Numbered from the stretch's first letter, positions 26,643 to 38,329 are shown. The stretch is 64,000 nucleotides of DNA from Zygnema cylindricum (GCA_037447655.1 JBBHKE010002856.1:63400-127399), one strand, 5' to 3'. Translations and numbers: made by a program. The notes: generated by a model from the sequence alone, not told the origin.

Positions 26643-26858
26643 CACCGCGAATCGTTATTAGTGTCAAAGTTTAAATAGCGTAAAAAAAAATAGTGTTATT
26701 GATTCTAATTTAGTGCGAGAGACGTGGCAGATTATGGTCCACGTCCTTAAATAGCGTTGCGAATTTATTTTCAAAAATCATGTATCCTAATTGCGGAAAA
26801 AAATTAAAATTTTAGTAACCCAAATTAGTGACTTTGTGTCTAATAACGATTCGCGGTG
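26643..26858. mobile_element. TA-flanked MITE, copy 3 (216 bp)
   Basis: Short deletion derivative: ends CACCGCGAATCGTTATTAGTG and the inverted CACCGCGAATCGTTATTAGA, TA on both sides. No open frame. Confidence 0.85.
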
Positions 26859-26940
26859 TAGTTGGAATAATATTCGCGGGCGACCCGGTGCTTTGCCATT
26901 TGGTTGCCAAGGGGCTGTCGATTTTGTACATGCGGACTAA

Positions 26941-27705
26941 GGGTGTGTCTCCATGTACTTGTAACTTAGAGGAATTACTTTGTTTTTTAGCGCAGATCCG
27001 GCGGACCCGGATTTCAAGTGTCTCTATGTGTAAAACCGAAATTGTTACTTAAGGGTGTGACGATTGTATACGCTGACAATGCCCGTGACGGCTGTCACCG
27101 TCTACAATCTGTGATGACACACGTTATTTTCCGTAACTGCTTGTGACGTCGCGTGACTTTTCATGACATTGTACACCTACCGCCCTCCAACCTGTGCCGT
27201 TTGACGGTTGAAGGAGATACGCTTTGCCTTTGCGTCTATTGTCGAGTAGACGTGAAATGGCATCGGAACCTTGAGACCCCTGCAAAAAAAAAATCCGTAC
27301 CGGATGGAAACGGACAAAACAAAACAAATTGTGTACTTCTCTTTGTCGTATTAAATAAAAACGGACAAAACATAGCGAATCGTGTACATTTCCACGTCGC
27401 TTGAAATTGTTTGGAAATTTACGGCACGTGCTAATATATGTTCCTATTTGTTTATAGAAAATCCCTAATCTTAAAACACATCGCGCACGTGTTTTAAACA
27501 TAAGGTTGAAGATGACTTTTTTTGTCGTCGAAGTGGGTCGAAAAACACAAGACGACAGATTTTCGTACATCCTAAGATCGAGGATGACGCAAATTGTACT
27601 CTACAAATTTGCTATTTCTTCGTACGGTCGGAACTTAGGCAGTACGGCGCTAAGTTTTAGAGGAAAACGACAGAAAAAAACCCTTACTTAGATACATGGA
27701 GACAC
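26941..27705 (+). mobile_element. PIF/Harbinger-like element, left half of a tail-to-tail pair
   Basis: Starts GGGTGTGTCTCCATGTAC after TAA and ends GATACATGGAGACACACCC followed by TAA. The first 270 bp recur inverted at the far end of the next element (28280-28547), and the last 200 bp recur inverted immediately across the TAA at 27706-27708. No transposase frame seen. Confidence 0.7.
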
Positions 27706-27708
27706 ACC

Positions 27709-28547
27709 CTAAGGGTGCGTCTCTGTGTGCTTAAGTAAGGGTTCTTTTCTGTCGTTTTCCTGTAAAACTTAGAGCCGTACCGCGTAAGTTTCAACCGTAC
27801 AATAAAATAGAAAGAAAGAGAAGTACACTTTGCGTCATCATCGAATTTAAAATGTACTACATGTTGTCGTCTTGTGTTTTTCGACCCACTTCGACGACAN
27901 NNNNNNNNNGTCATGTCGCTGCTGCTGTTTCACTAGCGCTGTCAACTGAGTGCCGGATGCTGCAGTTACTACAGACCATGCCTGCCTAAACTCAGTAGCC
28001 GCGAATTAGCATGCTGTTGTACTTAGTGTAGCGCTGCAAATACAACTGCATTAAACTGCAGTTCCCGCTAAGTGCAGGTTTGTTCGAGCTGCAGTGCGGT
28101 TTTACAGCACAATAGTTATGCCCATCTCATTGCATGTCATAACATGAAAATTAAAAACGCGCACGCTAGGGCAGTGTAGTGCGGTGCAACAGCACAAGAG
28201 TTATAGGCATGTGATGGTCCTTGCCTAACTATGCACCTCATGTACATTGAGGATGCTGTTTAACACTGCGAGGACAATCCCACAAACGGCACAGGCTGGA
28301 GGGCGGTAGGTCTACAATGTCACGAAAAGTCACGCGACGTCACAAGCAGTTACGAAAAATAACGTGCGTCATCATAGATTGTAGACGTTGACAGCCGTCA
28401 CGGGCTTTGTTGACGTATACAATCGTCACGCCCTTAAGTGACAATTTCGTTTGGTACACATAGGGACACCCGAAATCCGGGTCCGCCGGATCTGCCCTAA
28501 AAAACAAAAAAAAAATCTCTAAGTTTGAAGTACATAGAGACGCACCC
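27709..28547 (-). mobile_element. PIF/Harbinger-like element, right half of a tail-to-tail pair
   Basis: Inverted relative to its neighbour: starts GGGTGCGTCTCTGTGTGC and ends AGTACATAGAGACGCACCC, followed by TAA. It contains a ten-N gap at 27900-27909 and a block (about 27910-28280, with CTGCAGT words) not seen in the left copy. Confidence 0.65.
27900..27909. other. Assembly gap (10 N)
   Basis: The gap lies inside a near-palindromic pair of transposon copies, a structure that commonly breaks assembly. Confidence 0.95.
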
Positions 28548-28612
28548 TAACAGGAGCGTCACAATTTGTCGTAGGAGTTACATGTACTCCACGTATCAAT
28601 CCGTTCCTGGTA

Positions 28613-28745
28613 GTGTACGGATATTGAGAACACGACAACGTGGCGTGATGTGACGGGATCGCACGCGCAAAAATTAAAAGTACAATACTGTACGTTACTC
28701 TACCCGTATTGATAACACGACATTTTGGCGTGACGTCGAGCTTGT
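28613..28745 (+). repeat. About 130-bp dispersed unit, copy 1
   Basis: GTACGGATATTGAGAACACG through AACACGACATTTTGGCGTGA recurs twice at 33385-33665. It belongs to the flank of the MITE cluster; its nature is unknown. Confidence 0.6.
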
Positions 28746-28918
28746 TTGGACGTGAATCGCCCTTGACGTCAAATTACGTCAACATAAACGTCGCGATGTG
28801 ATTCATGTTGTCGTACGATTAAGCGCCGATGACTCAAATCCGTCCGTACCAGACATCATTGACGTCGTAGGCCGTGAGTCAACTGTCGCGATCACTTTGT
28901 CGTCGTCGCTGTACTGTA

Positions 28919-29418
28919 CACCGCGAATCGTAATTAGAGTAATGAAAAAATTAGAGTACAGAAACTAAAAAAAATATTTAGAGTAACGAACGCTAATTTA
29001 TGTGATAGAGTTGTTTCAACTATGAAGTTTACTATAATTTATTGAAGTACTCTAATTTGACACGCTAATATCCTCAACTGTAAATAAGGTATTCAAACAG
29101 AACTTGGCAAAACGAACATTTTATCGTCACTATGACGTTGCACTACGCGGTTTGTTAAAACGCAGTTACATGATAACGGCCTGTATTAACTCATTATTTG
29201 TACTTTTTAACTTAATAAAAGACAATTTTGCACGGTCGGAGGTCGTCCGTACTCCACACTATTTAAAATGAACCTATATTATAATTAAAAACGCTAATTA
29301 AACTTTACCTTAAAAAGAATAATGAAAAAAATAGAATCAATTACTCTATTTCATGTGATAGAGTCAAAATTTTGAGCAACCGAATAAGAGTAATTTACTC
29401 TAATTACGATTCGCGGTG
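28919..29418. mobile_element. TA-flanked MITE, copy 4
   Basis: Ends CACCGCGAATCGTAATTAGA and its inverse, TA on both sides, 500 bp. The interior resembles copy 1 closely (ATGAAAAAATTAGAGTA and GTCGTCCGTACTCCACACT). Confidence 0.85.
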
Positions 29419-29499
29419 TAATGTAGCGGTTTCGAACCGCCCTGTTAAGGGTACAAAGAATCGATCGTCGCCGTCGCTGCGATATAGTTTCAATTTCTT

Positions 29500-29605
29500 G
29501 TACGGTTATCTCGCATCGACGGAATCCTGGTACCTGTCGTGGCCACCTCGATGTCGTCGGCCGTGGGTCAACTAACGCGATCACTTTGTCGTCGTCGCTG
29601 TACCG
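29500..29605 (+). repeat. Short duplicated flank between MITEs
   Basis: GTCAACTAACGCGATCACTT with GTCGTCGTCGCTGTA here repeats the sequence just left of copy 4 (about 28876-28914), suggesting a duplication that included the MITE neighbourhood. Confidence 0.55.
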
Positions 29606-29607
29606 AA

Positions 29608-30167
29608 CACCGCCAATCGCTATTAGCGTAGAAGTTTATTTAGCGTACATTAATAATTACCGTAGTTAACGCTAATTAATAATTTGAAAATTAAAAAAAA
29701 AAACAGACATTCTAAATGTTTAAAAATATAATTTGGGTCTTTGAAAAAAAAAAATGTCGTTCGCAAACATGCTTACACTAATATAGGTATTCGTACAAAA
29801 TCTGACAAATCGTACACAAATCATACGTTCACACAGTCGAAACGTGGTTGCTGAGCGAATATGTGCGAACGTGATATTTGACAGCCCGATTATACCTCAT
29901 TTTTAGAGAGCACATTCTCATGCGTCTGCGGCTACTAAAACTCATTAATTATACTTTTTCACTTAAAAAGATACAATTTTGTACGGTCAGACACTTTCCG
30001 TACACCACACTAATTATATAATGGCCTACTTCCGATTTGTACGGTTCCAAAAAATTAACCCCCAAAATCGAGTAAAGAAAAAAAAAATGAACTATGCTAA
30101 TGGAGAATAAAAAAAAAAAAAAGCGGGACGGAATTAGCGTTCACTACGCTAATAACGATTGGCGGTG
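29608..30167. mobile_element. TA-flanked MITE, copy 5 (variant TIR)
   Basis: Ends CACCGCCAATCGCTATTAGCG and the inverted CACCGCCAATCGTTATTAGCG, with TA on the right and AA on the left. The interior (29820-30015) matches the block nested in the hAT-like element at 5558-5770. Confidence 0.75.
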
Positions 30168-30169
30168 TA

Positions 30170-30960
30170 GTGTAGTGGTTTCGAACCGTCCTGTCAAGCG
30201 TACAAATAATCTAGGTCCATGATTTTTTAATAGAGATTACCATTACCTCCCATCTTCTTTCTTTTTCCCCTTGAATTGGATTGTGTTCCTCGTCTATTTT
30301 AAATTTTATTTATACTTTCCGAATTGTCTCCCTTTCCATTCATTTGCGAAGGCTTGAAATATTTAGTAAGTGGTTTTTTACATATTCAATGATTTATAAT
30401 GGTTTGTGTGAAGTTTATCTTGTGTTTTTTTTTTTTTAATATATGTTTAATGTTTTACTTTTCAAATAAATCCTATTTTGTTTGTCTAGTTCCTTATTTT
30501 TACATGTTTGGGAAATTTTGCATTAAAATCATATTGTTTTATTACTTCATTTGTTTATTAATGTTTATTTTTTCTTTGTTATTTAGGTGTAAGTGCTTTA
30601 TTTCTCGGCTTTTGGGAGTTCTATTTTAGGTAAGCTCATTATGACACGAAAACCTATTTTTCAATTACATGTTACAAGGTTTGGGAAATTTTCCTTTCGT
30701 GCTCTTTCCTTGTTATTGTTTGGTTGTGGGTCTAAACATTCTTATGTAAAAAAGGTAATTATTAGTTATTTATTTTGTCATTGGGATGAGCATGCTATTT
30801 TTATTAGTTGTGGACATGACATTCGATTTATACACTTTAATCAATATCAAACATACATGTCAGTTGATAAAGTTTAAGGCGGGCAGTTGTGGTGAAGTTC
30901 GTGTTGCTGCAGTTGTGGTTTAGTTAGTGTTGCTGCAATAATTTTTGATACTGTTTTTTA
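30170..30960. other. Very AT-rich spacer, no gene seen
   Basis: Open frames at 30399-30629 and 30593-30877 are rich in Phe, Ile and Tyr because of base composition and show no family motif. A 26-bp tandem duplication (GCAGTTGTGGT...) lies near 30891-30942. Confidence 0.45.
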
Positions 30961-31013
30961 TATTTTGAATGCTAAATTTTCCATAGCATTGTCTGCTCCT
31001 AGTGAAAGATGGG

Positions 31014-31425
31014 CTGATGATGATGACGATGATGATGATAATGATGACGATGATGACCATGATGATGATGATGTTGATGATGATGATGTAATTATGATGA
31101 TGTTGACGATGATGATGATGATGATGTTGTTGTTGTTGATAATGATGATGGTGATGTTGTTGTTGTTGATGATGATGATGATGATGATGAAGATGATGAT
31201 GACGATGATGATGACGATGATGATGTCGATGATGATGATGATGATGACGATGATGATGACGATAATGATGATGATGATGTAATGATGATGTTGAACATGA
31301 TGTAATGGTGATGATGATGACGATAAAAATGAGGATGATGATAAAGATGACGATGATGATGATGATGAAGATGATGATGATGATGATGATCATCATCATC
31401 ATCATGTTGACGACGATGATGATTA
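31014..31425 (+). repeat. GAT/GAC trinucleotide array
   Basis: About 400 bp of imperfect GATGATGAC-type triplets. The apparent Asp-rich, Ser-rich and His-rich frames on both strands are products of the repeat. Confidence 0.95.
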
Positions 31426-31499
31426 AGATGATGTAATCAAAGTATCACCAAAACAAAGTATTCAAAGTATTTGTATTGTATTAAAAAAAAAAAGCAATG

Positions 31500-32140
31500 A
31501 CTGTAATATTAGTCATATAAAAAAACAAAGTAATCAAGTACCACTGTAACAAAGTAGTCAAAGTATTTGTGTTGTATTTAAAAAAAATATGTATACAAAT
31601 GTTTGTAATGTTATTCAGCCTTTTTGCTGGTAATGATGTTCACCAACTTTCTTAGTCTTTAGACTAAGTTGGTTGATCGAACAAAAAAAAGAAAAAAAAA
31701 GTAACAATGTAATCGAGCAGACAAATATTATGAATGAAAAGATGTATTTGTAATGTTGGTTGGCCTCCGAGCTCATAGTGATGTTTATGCAACCTTTTCA
31801 AGTCTTAGAACTAAGTTGGTTGATAAAAAAAAAAGAAAAACAAAAACAAAGTACTCAAAGTAATGAATCTACTATAATAAACAACAAAAAATAAAAAATA
31901 ATAAGTGATTGTAATGTTAGTCTACCTTTGAGCTGATAATGATGTTTATGCAACCATATAGGTCTTCGACTAAGGTGCTTGATCGAAATAAAAAAAAAGC
32001 ACTAAAAGTAATTAACATATCCTAACTATCAAAAAATATAAAAGAAAATACGTGTCTGTAGTGTTGGTCAGCCATCGAGCCGATAATGATGTTGTTCTTA
32101 CCATTTGGGTCTTTGGACTAAGTTGGTTGAATCTTAGTTA
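31500..32140 (+). repeat. About 150-bp degenerate tandem repeat, four copies
   Basis: AAGTTGGTTGAT or a variant recurs at about 31668, 31811, 31971 and 32118, each preceded by a TGTAATGTT...GATGATGTT segment. Confidence 0.65.
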
Positions 32141-32287
32141 AGTCTGTTTTTTTTTTTTTTTCTTATTATTTTCTTTGTTATGTTTACATTTGTTTCTTGC
32201 GTTTTTGTTATGTGATAAAGGCTATATTGTGGTTATTTATTTTGTTTGTCTTTTTTTGTTTTCTTCTTTTGTGATATTATGTTTTGA

Positions 32288-32310
32288 TATATATATATAT
32301 ATATATATTG

Positions 32311-32384
<74 letters not shown>
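32288..32384 (+). repeat. TA microsatellite
   Basis: Two near-pure TA runs separated by TTGTTTTT. Confidence 0.95.
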
Positions 32385-32387
<3 letters not shown>

Positions 32388-32728
32388 GCAACACCTTAAT
32401 ATAAAATAAACAAAAACCATTAGTATTCTGTTTAAACGAATAATGGTCGAATAATGATAATGGTTTAATGTGTATTATAGATTTAACATTTAAAATATTT
32501 AATACTACATGATATATTAAGTCCATTCGTTCATATCGTTCATTAGATTGAGATCGAACGCTCAAATTAATGTGAAACTTTTACGCTTAATCAAACCCCC
32601 TACATGAACGAAACGCTAATTAAACCATCCACTGGGCATTGTCATGGTCTTTTACCATGTACAATGCGATAGTACAGTGCGTACCATCTACGAACATCGT
32701 ACGTGACGCCAACATTGAAATTACGGTA

Positions 32729-33381
32729 CACCGCGAATCGTAACTAGAGTAAAAAAACAAATAAAAAATTAGAGTTATAAACGCTAATTACTATGATAAA
32801 ACCTTTTCACAGAGGAAGTTTACTCTAATTTATTTAAGTACTCTACATTATGTTATGTCGGCGATAATTATCCGTGTTGTAATTATGAACACTAAATTAT
32901 GTAAACATACAAAAACTGTCAGTCCGTATATTTTGACGTCATTATGACGTTAGTACTATTTGTCTCATATATATAGTATTTGTCTCAACTCATACTGTTG
33001 TCGTTTAACTATAAACCTTTCACATGTAAACTCATGTAAATGTTCACACGGACGACAATGTTGTCGACAGACAGAGGTATGCGAACGGGTTTTTTTCGAT
33101 GCTATTTTATTTTTTTGTTTAGTGCGTTTCACATGCGAGCGCGATTCTATTAAATTATTATTTGTACCTTTTTACTTATAAAAGTACAATTGTGCACAGT
33201 CAGACGTTGTCCGTTCTCCACACTGTTTAAAACGAGCCGATATTTTTTTTTTTACGCTAATTAAACTTTACCTTAAATAGTATTATGAAAAAATTCGAAT
33301 CATTTACTCTATTTAACGTGATAGAGTCGAAATTTAGGGCGACCGAATTAGCGTTATTTACTCTAATGACAATTAACTGTG
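32729..33381. mobile_element. TA-flanked MITE, copy 6
   Basis: Left end CACCGCGAATCGTAACTAGA; the right end has decayed (inverse CACAGTTAATTGTCATTAGA); TA on both sides. The interior shares the CTTATAAAAGTACAATTGTG block with copy 1. Confidence 0.75.
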
Positions 33382-33384
33382 TAG

Positions 33385-33665
33385 TGTACGGATATTGAGA
33401 ACACGACAGCGTGGCGTGATGTGACGAGATCGCACACGCCAAAATTAAAAGTGCGATACTGTACGTTACTGTACTGTACCGGTATTGGTAACACGACACA
33501 TCGTACATCACGCCAACACTGAAATAACTATAGTGTACGGATGTTGAGAACACGACAACGTGTCGTGATGTGACGAGATCGCATGCGCAAAATTTTAAAG
33601 TACGATACTGTACGTTACTCAACCGGTACTGAAAACACGACATTTTGGCGTAACGTCGATTTTGT
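33385..33665 (+). repeat. About 130-bp dispersed unit, copies 2 and 3
   Basis: Two imperfect direct copies (from about 33385 and 33535) of the unit at 28613. Confidence 0.6.
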
Positions 33666-33669
33666 CTGG

Positions 33670-34019
33670 CCTTTTATCATACCACTACAACCACGCGAAA
33701 TACAACAAATAGGATTGTACCACGTGTCTCTTTTCATTGCATCAAAATGGAAATGGAAATGACAAAGCCAATCAGAACTCAAATCACTCAACGGCTCACG
33801 ATATTACACCAAAAAAATCGACGATCAATTATTGTTGTCACCAGAGACGAATGCGACTAGAATGCTTTTCCCTTTTAGATAAAGGGCAAAGCAAAAATCT
33901 GCAGTGTTGGTACGCACGAGAAACAGTACTATGCATACTATACACGCTTTGACGCATCATAGCGTATCATACTAAGAATAGTGTGTCGCTGAAAGGAGCA
34001 GCATGATATACTTGAAGAA
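33670..34019. other. Spacer, no gene seen
   Basis: Only a 71-codon frame without recognisable features. Confidence 0.4.
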
Positions 34020-35080
34020 AAAAGGAAAAGAAGATTCTGAAGTACCCTTTACTTTTAGTTTATTTCGCTGTAACGTCTATGTTTGCTTTGTCTGTTTGCT
34101 TTTTCTTTCACGTGTTGTGCATTCCAACGTTCTTTTCCCCAGAGCACGTGTTCCAACGGAACTCTTTCTGATTTGTCAATTTGTACCTTAGAGATTGCAT
34201 TTTCCTTTGTCTTTTTCGTGTTTATCGTACCTTATTGTGGCTCTTCGCGTGCCATTCAATGTTTTGGCGTGTTTTTCTAACGTACCTTTTTCTTTTGTCG
34301 ATTTGATATTTTGATTGTAGAGTCTATGTGGCTTTGTCTTTTATGTACTTTTCCTTTCATTTGCGCATGTTCTGACGTCCGTTTTCCAGCGTAGATTCCA
34401 GCGGAACTGTTTATGCTTTGTCAGTTTGTACTGCAACGTCTATTTTTGTTTTGTCGTTCTGATGTCACCGTACCCAACTCTGGCTCTTTTGTTTTTATCT
34501 TTAATATAAGTGTTTTTGTTTTTACGTGTTATTTTTAACGTATCTTTTTTATTTTGTCGATTTTGCTGTCACGTATTTAGTTTCTTTGTCTTGTTTGCCT
34601 TTTTTTCTTTGTCGTATATTCTAGCGTCTCTTTTCCAGCGTACTTTCTCCAACGGACCTATTTATGCTTTGTCGATTTTTAATCTAACGTTTAGTTTTTC
34701 TTTGTCATTTTTTTATGACCGTACTTATTTCTGGCTCTTTGGTTTTATTATGTACTAACTTTTTTTGCTTGGACGTGTTATTTTAGCGTGCATTTCGTTT
34801 TGTCGCTTCCAATTACGTCTACGTTTTTTTTTTCTTTGCCCTTTTTGTTTTTTTAACGTGTCATAAAATGTCCTATTTTCAGCGTACGGTTCCAACGTAC
34901 CTTTTTTTTTCGCTTTGTCGATTTGTACCGTAACGTTTATTTTTCGTTTGTCGTTTTTGTGTCACCCTACCATTTTTTGGTTCTTTCTTTTTATCTGACG
35001 AACGTGTTTTTTTCTTTGACGTATTATCCAACGTAACTTTTTGTTGTCGATTTCCTTTAACGTCTATATTTACTTTGTCT
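34020..35080 (+). repeat. About 245-bp degenerate satellite, four copies
   Basis: AACGGAAC with CTTTGTC-type words recur at about 34155, 34402, 34650 and 34892, and TGGCTCTT words near 34238, 34480, 34732 and 34978, giving a period of 242-248 bp. The frames through it are Phe/Leu/Cys-rich and not conserved between copies. Confidence 0.65.
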
Positions 35081-35674
35081 TACACGTATAGGTATGTGTA
35101 TAGGTGTATGGTACATGCAGATGTATACGGTATATGTATATGTATCAGTATATCTGCGGTTTTTCTCAAATCAGTCTAATCCCTCTCTCTGGAAAGCTCG
35201 GATTCTCTGCGGTCTTCTTTCTCTCTATCTCTCTCTGTCTGATGTATATCTGATTCCGGATCTATAGCATATATATCCTGATGCCCTGATATAGCATTAT
35301 AATGGATCCGAAAACCAGCATGAAAATATGCGGTGAACGTAACTTCCGATTGGATGGGAAGGTCCGATTGATATCCTGAGTCTCTCTCTGTCTCTCTCTC
35401 AGTCTCTCTCTGTCTCTCTCTCAGTCCCTCCAGCTGTCGCAGCGTCTCCCGCAGGAACACCTGTCATCACTCCACTGGTAAGACGCGCTCTCACTCCCTT
35501 TTTGCTTTCTCAGGTTCTGTTTTCGCAGGTTTTGCTTTCTTGGCTCGCCTTCTCTCTCATTGGCTCGTGTGAAAAGCAGGAGAGGGCGGGGCTGGCATGG
35601 AATCAGACTTAGTACCTGCAAAACTTGCCAACACGCCAGCTGGCACTGACTGCCGCGTGGCAGTATGCTGGCAG

Positions 35675-35776
35675 GCGATAGGATTTGACATGGGCGGCAC
35701 CTCCACTGACGTCAGTCGCTGCGACGAAGCTTTTGAACATGTGCTCGAAACGCAGACAGCTGGCGTCACCATACAG
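35675..35776 (+). pseudogene. 5-oxoprolinase exon fragment
   Basis: A clean 34-codon block between an acceptor (GCTGGCAG) and a donor (CAGGTCAGT) encodes [20 protein letters not shown] and then [27 protein letters not shown] is the ATP-binding signature of the HyuA half of ATP-dependent 5-oxoprolinase, a cytosolic glutathione-cycle enzyme. Neighbouring oxoprolinase exons are absent; cyclin exons follow 340 bp downstream, so this is an isolated captured exon rather than a gene. Confidence 0.75.
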
Positions 35777-36113
35777 GTCAGTGCCAAGCCAGAAAATTTT
35801 CTCCACCTGCCACGTGGAAGCCAGCTGTAGTAATTAATAATGTAATGATATAATAATGTAATATGACAATATAACAAGATAAAAATATATAATATAATAA
35901 CGTAATAATATATAGTAATATTTAATAATAGATAAAATATAATATAATTTATAATGTAATATAGAATATAAAATTTTTTATAATGTAATATATGATATAA
36001 AATATAATAAATTATAATTTTTCCTGCTGTTTCCTCCTTCCATTCTTCCCTGCAATCCGTAGGTCTAAGCCCTGGTTTCTTCTTCCTTCTCTCCCTCCAC
36101 AAGGCTCTTGCAG

Positions 36114-36685
36114 AGAAAGCAACATCTGGGAAGCTTCCTCGGACCATCCTGCTGCTTCTGGATTGGGCAGCACGGCATCCAATCATGCAGCTCCGGGCAG
36201 GGCAAAAATTGTCGGGACTCGGGCAACTCGGGCAGCTACCGCCGCAGCAAAAACAGCCGCTTTACGAGCAGCGAAAGAAAAGGAAATGAGCGTCACTGCA
36301 ATTCTCGACTCGAGGTAAATAACTTATCTAAGATAGATTTTATTGAAATAACCTAGTATCAGTCAAAATAAGTAATGCAAGCTTTTAAACTTTTGTCTTT
36401 TTGTGGATTTGGAGAAAGATTGCTCTAGATGCAGTTGTTGTATGCTTTTTGCCACTTCAATTTTTTTTTCCTGAAACTTTTTTTTACTGGAAAATGTTAA
36501 ATTTCAGGAAGCAGCCAGAGGATTCGATGCACGAATGATCGATCTGGAAGAAGTGATTTCAAATATCCAAAAGGAGCTTCCCCATATCGACTCTCAGGAT
36601 GAGGGAGATCTATTGGCTGGGAGATCTATTATTGGCTGTCGCTGAATATGTCGCTGATATGTACGCCTTATACAGAAAGGCAGAG
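36114..36685 (+). pseudogene. Cyclin B exon pair, copy A1
   Basis: Exon 36114-36314 encodes an Ala/Lys-rich stretch ending KEKEMSVTAILDSR; exon 36508-36685 encodes EAARGFDARMIDLEEVISN, KELPHIDSQDEGDLL and VAEYVADMYALYRKAE, the start of a plant-type B cyclin box (EYVxDxYxxYR). It lacks the rest of the cyclin box. The first GT-AG junction does not keep these two frames in phase, and exon 2 has a local duplication (GGGAGATCTATT) absent from copy A2. It is closest to the ancestral exon 1, because its Ala-rich portion is complete. Confidence 0.7.
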
Positions 36686-37084
36686 GTAATTCATAATATG
36701 CTTATTTTTTTAGTTTTTGGTTTATGTTTACATTTAGCTTCCTGTTTATGTTTTCTTTTAGTTATATTGACAACCTTCAGTTTTGGATTCTTACAACAAT
36801 TTTGTTCAACTTTTCGTCATTTTGATGAATGCATGGTGACAGCAATTTAGCGTCATTTTCAAGTTTCATAACAAAGTTTCAGTTTTGTGATTTACTGTAG
36901 CAGTGTTTTTCTAAATATTTATGTTTTTACTTGTTAGAAAAAGGTATTAGTACCATTAATACCGTCAAGGTACCACAAGAATATGGTATTTTCCGGTTCT
37001 GAGCTGATTAGCTGATTAAAGCACCTGCCATATGTTTGTAGGCCTAACAAAAATTGTGTATTGGTTGTTATTTCATTTTAGTCA

Positions 37085-38200
37085 TTATTGGTCCGTTTCT
37101 CCAGACCGTTTGTCCAGGCTGTTTTTTCAGTTCTTTTTTTCAGTCGTTTTTTCAGTTCTTTTCCGAGTCCGTTTCGGATGTTCCAGGTCGTTTTTCAGTC
37201 CGTTTTCTCAAGCCGTTTTTCCAGACTGTTTTTTCGGATCTTATTAAAATGTTTTTTCAGTCCGTTTTTTTTTTTTTGTTTTTGTCCGTTTTTATGTCCG
37301 TTTTTTCAGTCCGTTTTTCCAGACCGTTTCTCAGCATTCCGTTTTTTCAGGCCGTTTTTTTCAGACGGTTTTCTAGGCCGTTTTTTTGTTTTTTTTTTTG
37401 CCACTTTTCAACCCGTTTTTTTTATCGTTTTTTTTTTTCAGAGCATTTTTTCATACCGTTTTTTCAGTCCGTTTTTCAAACCGTTTTTTCAGTCCGTTTT
37501 TGCCAGTCCGATTTTCCAGTCCGATTTTCCAGTCCCAATTTCCAGACCGTTTTTATGTCCGTTTTTAAGACCGTTTTGAACCGTTTTTCATACCTTTTTT
37601 CAGTTTGTTTTTTTTGTCCGTTTTTCAGTTCGTTTTTCTTGGCCGTTTTTCCAGACCGTTTTTCCAGACCGGTTTTTTCAGACCGTTTTTTCAGTCCGTT
37701 TTTTCAGTCAGTTTTTCAGTCCGTTTTTATGTCCGTTTTAAAACCGTTTTAGACCGTTTTTCATATCGTTTTTTCAGACGGTGTTTTCATACCATTTTTC
37801 CAAACCGTTTTTAAACCGTTTTAAGACCGTTTTTTAGATCGTTTTTTCAGACCGTTTTTTCATACCATTTTCAAACCGTTTTAGACCGTTTTTTTAAACC
37901 GTTTTTCAGACCGTTTTTTCAGTCCGGTTTAACAGTCCGTTTTTCCAGTCAGTTTTTTCAGTCCATTTTTCCAGTCAGTTTTTCCGGTCCGTTTTTCAGT
38001 CAGTTTTTCATTCCGTTTTTCTGTCCGTTTTTAACCTTCTTTAGACCGTTTTTATATCATTTTTTAGACCGTTTTTTAGTCCGTTTTTTCTGACTGTTTT
38101 TCAGACCGTTTTTAGACGCTTTTTAAGACCGTTTTTTCAGACCGTTTTTCTAGTCCTTCGTCGTTGTTTTAGTCAAAAGTTTTAATCGTTTTTCAGACCG
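37085..38200 (+). repeat. CAGACCGTTTTTT satellite, block D1
   Basis: Roughly 1.1 kb of degenerate 10-20-bp units (CAGTCCGTTTTT, CAGACCGTTTTTT). Each unit is a T-run ending in CAG, like a 3' splice site. The long Phe-rich open frames through it follow from the lack of stop triplets in the unit. Confidence 0.9.
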
Positions 38201-38329
38201 AAGAAAGAGAGAAAATAGAGATGAAATGAGAGATCTAGTAAAGATCAAGAAGGATTTGCCTGTATTTTTGTGACTCTTTGCTAAACTTTTTTTTGACATT
38301 CTTTAAGGGTTTTCTCTTTTGTGACACAG

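Noticed and set aside
27124-27570. A 148-codon minus-strand gene
   Set aside because: It falls inside the Harbinger-like element; its complement repeats inverted at 28.3 kb and it shows no transposase motifs.
29421-29450. tRNA-like GGTTTCGAACC words here and near 30174
   Set aside because: Only the T-arm-like palindrome is present; no acceptor, D or anticodon arms fit around it.
30920-31405. Ile/His-rich and Ser-rich frames on the minus strand, Asp-rich on the plus strand
   Set aside because: Direct translation of GAT/GAC triplets in different frames.
31014-31425. A CRISPR array or regularly spaced repeat system
   Set aside because: Repeats here are simple triplets without unique spacers, and the sequence is clearly eukaryotic nuclear DNA.
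37054-37752. A 232-codon Phe-rich open frame, and similar ones at 44732-45482
   Set aside because: They lie entirely in the CAGACCGTTTTTT satellite, whose unit lacks stop triplets; neighbouring frames are open as well.
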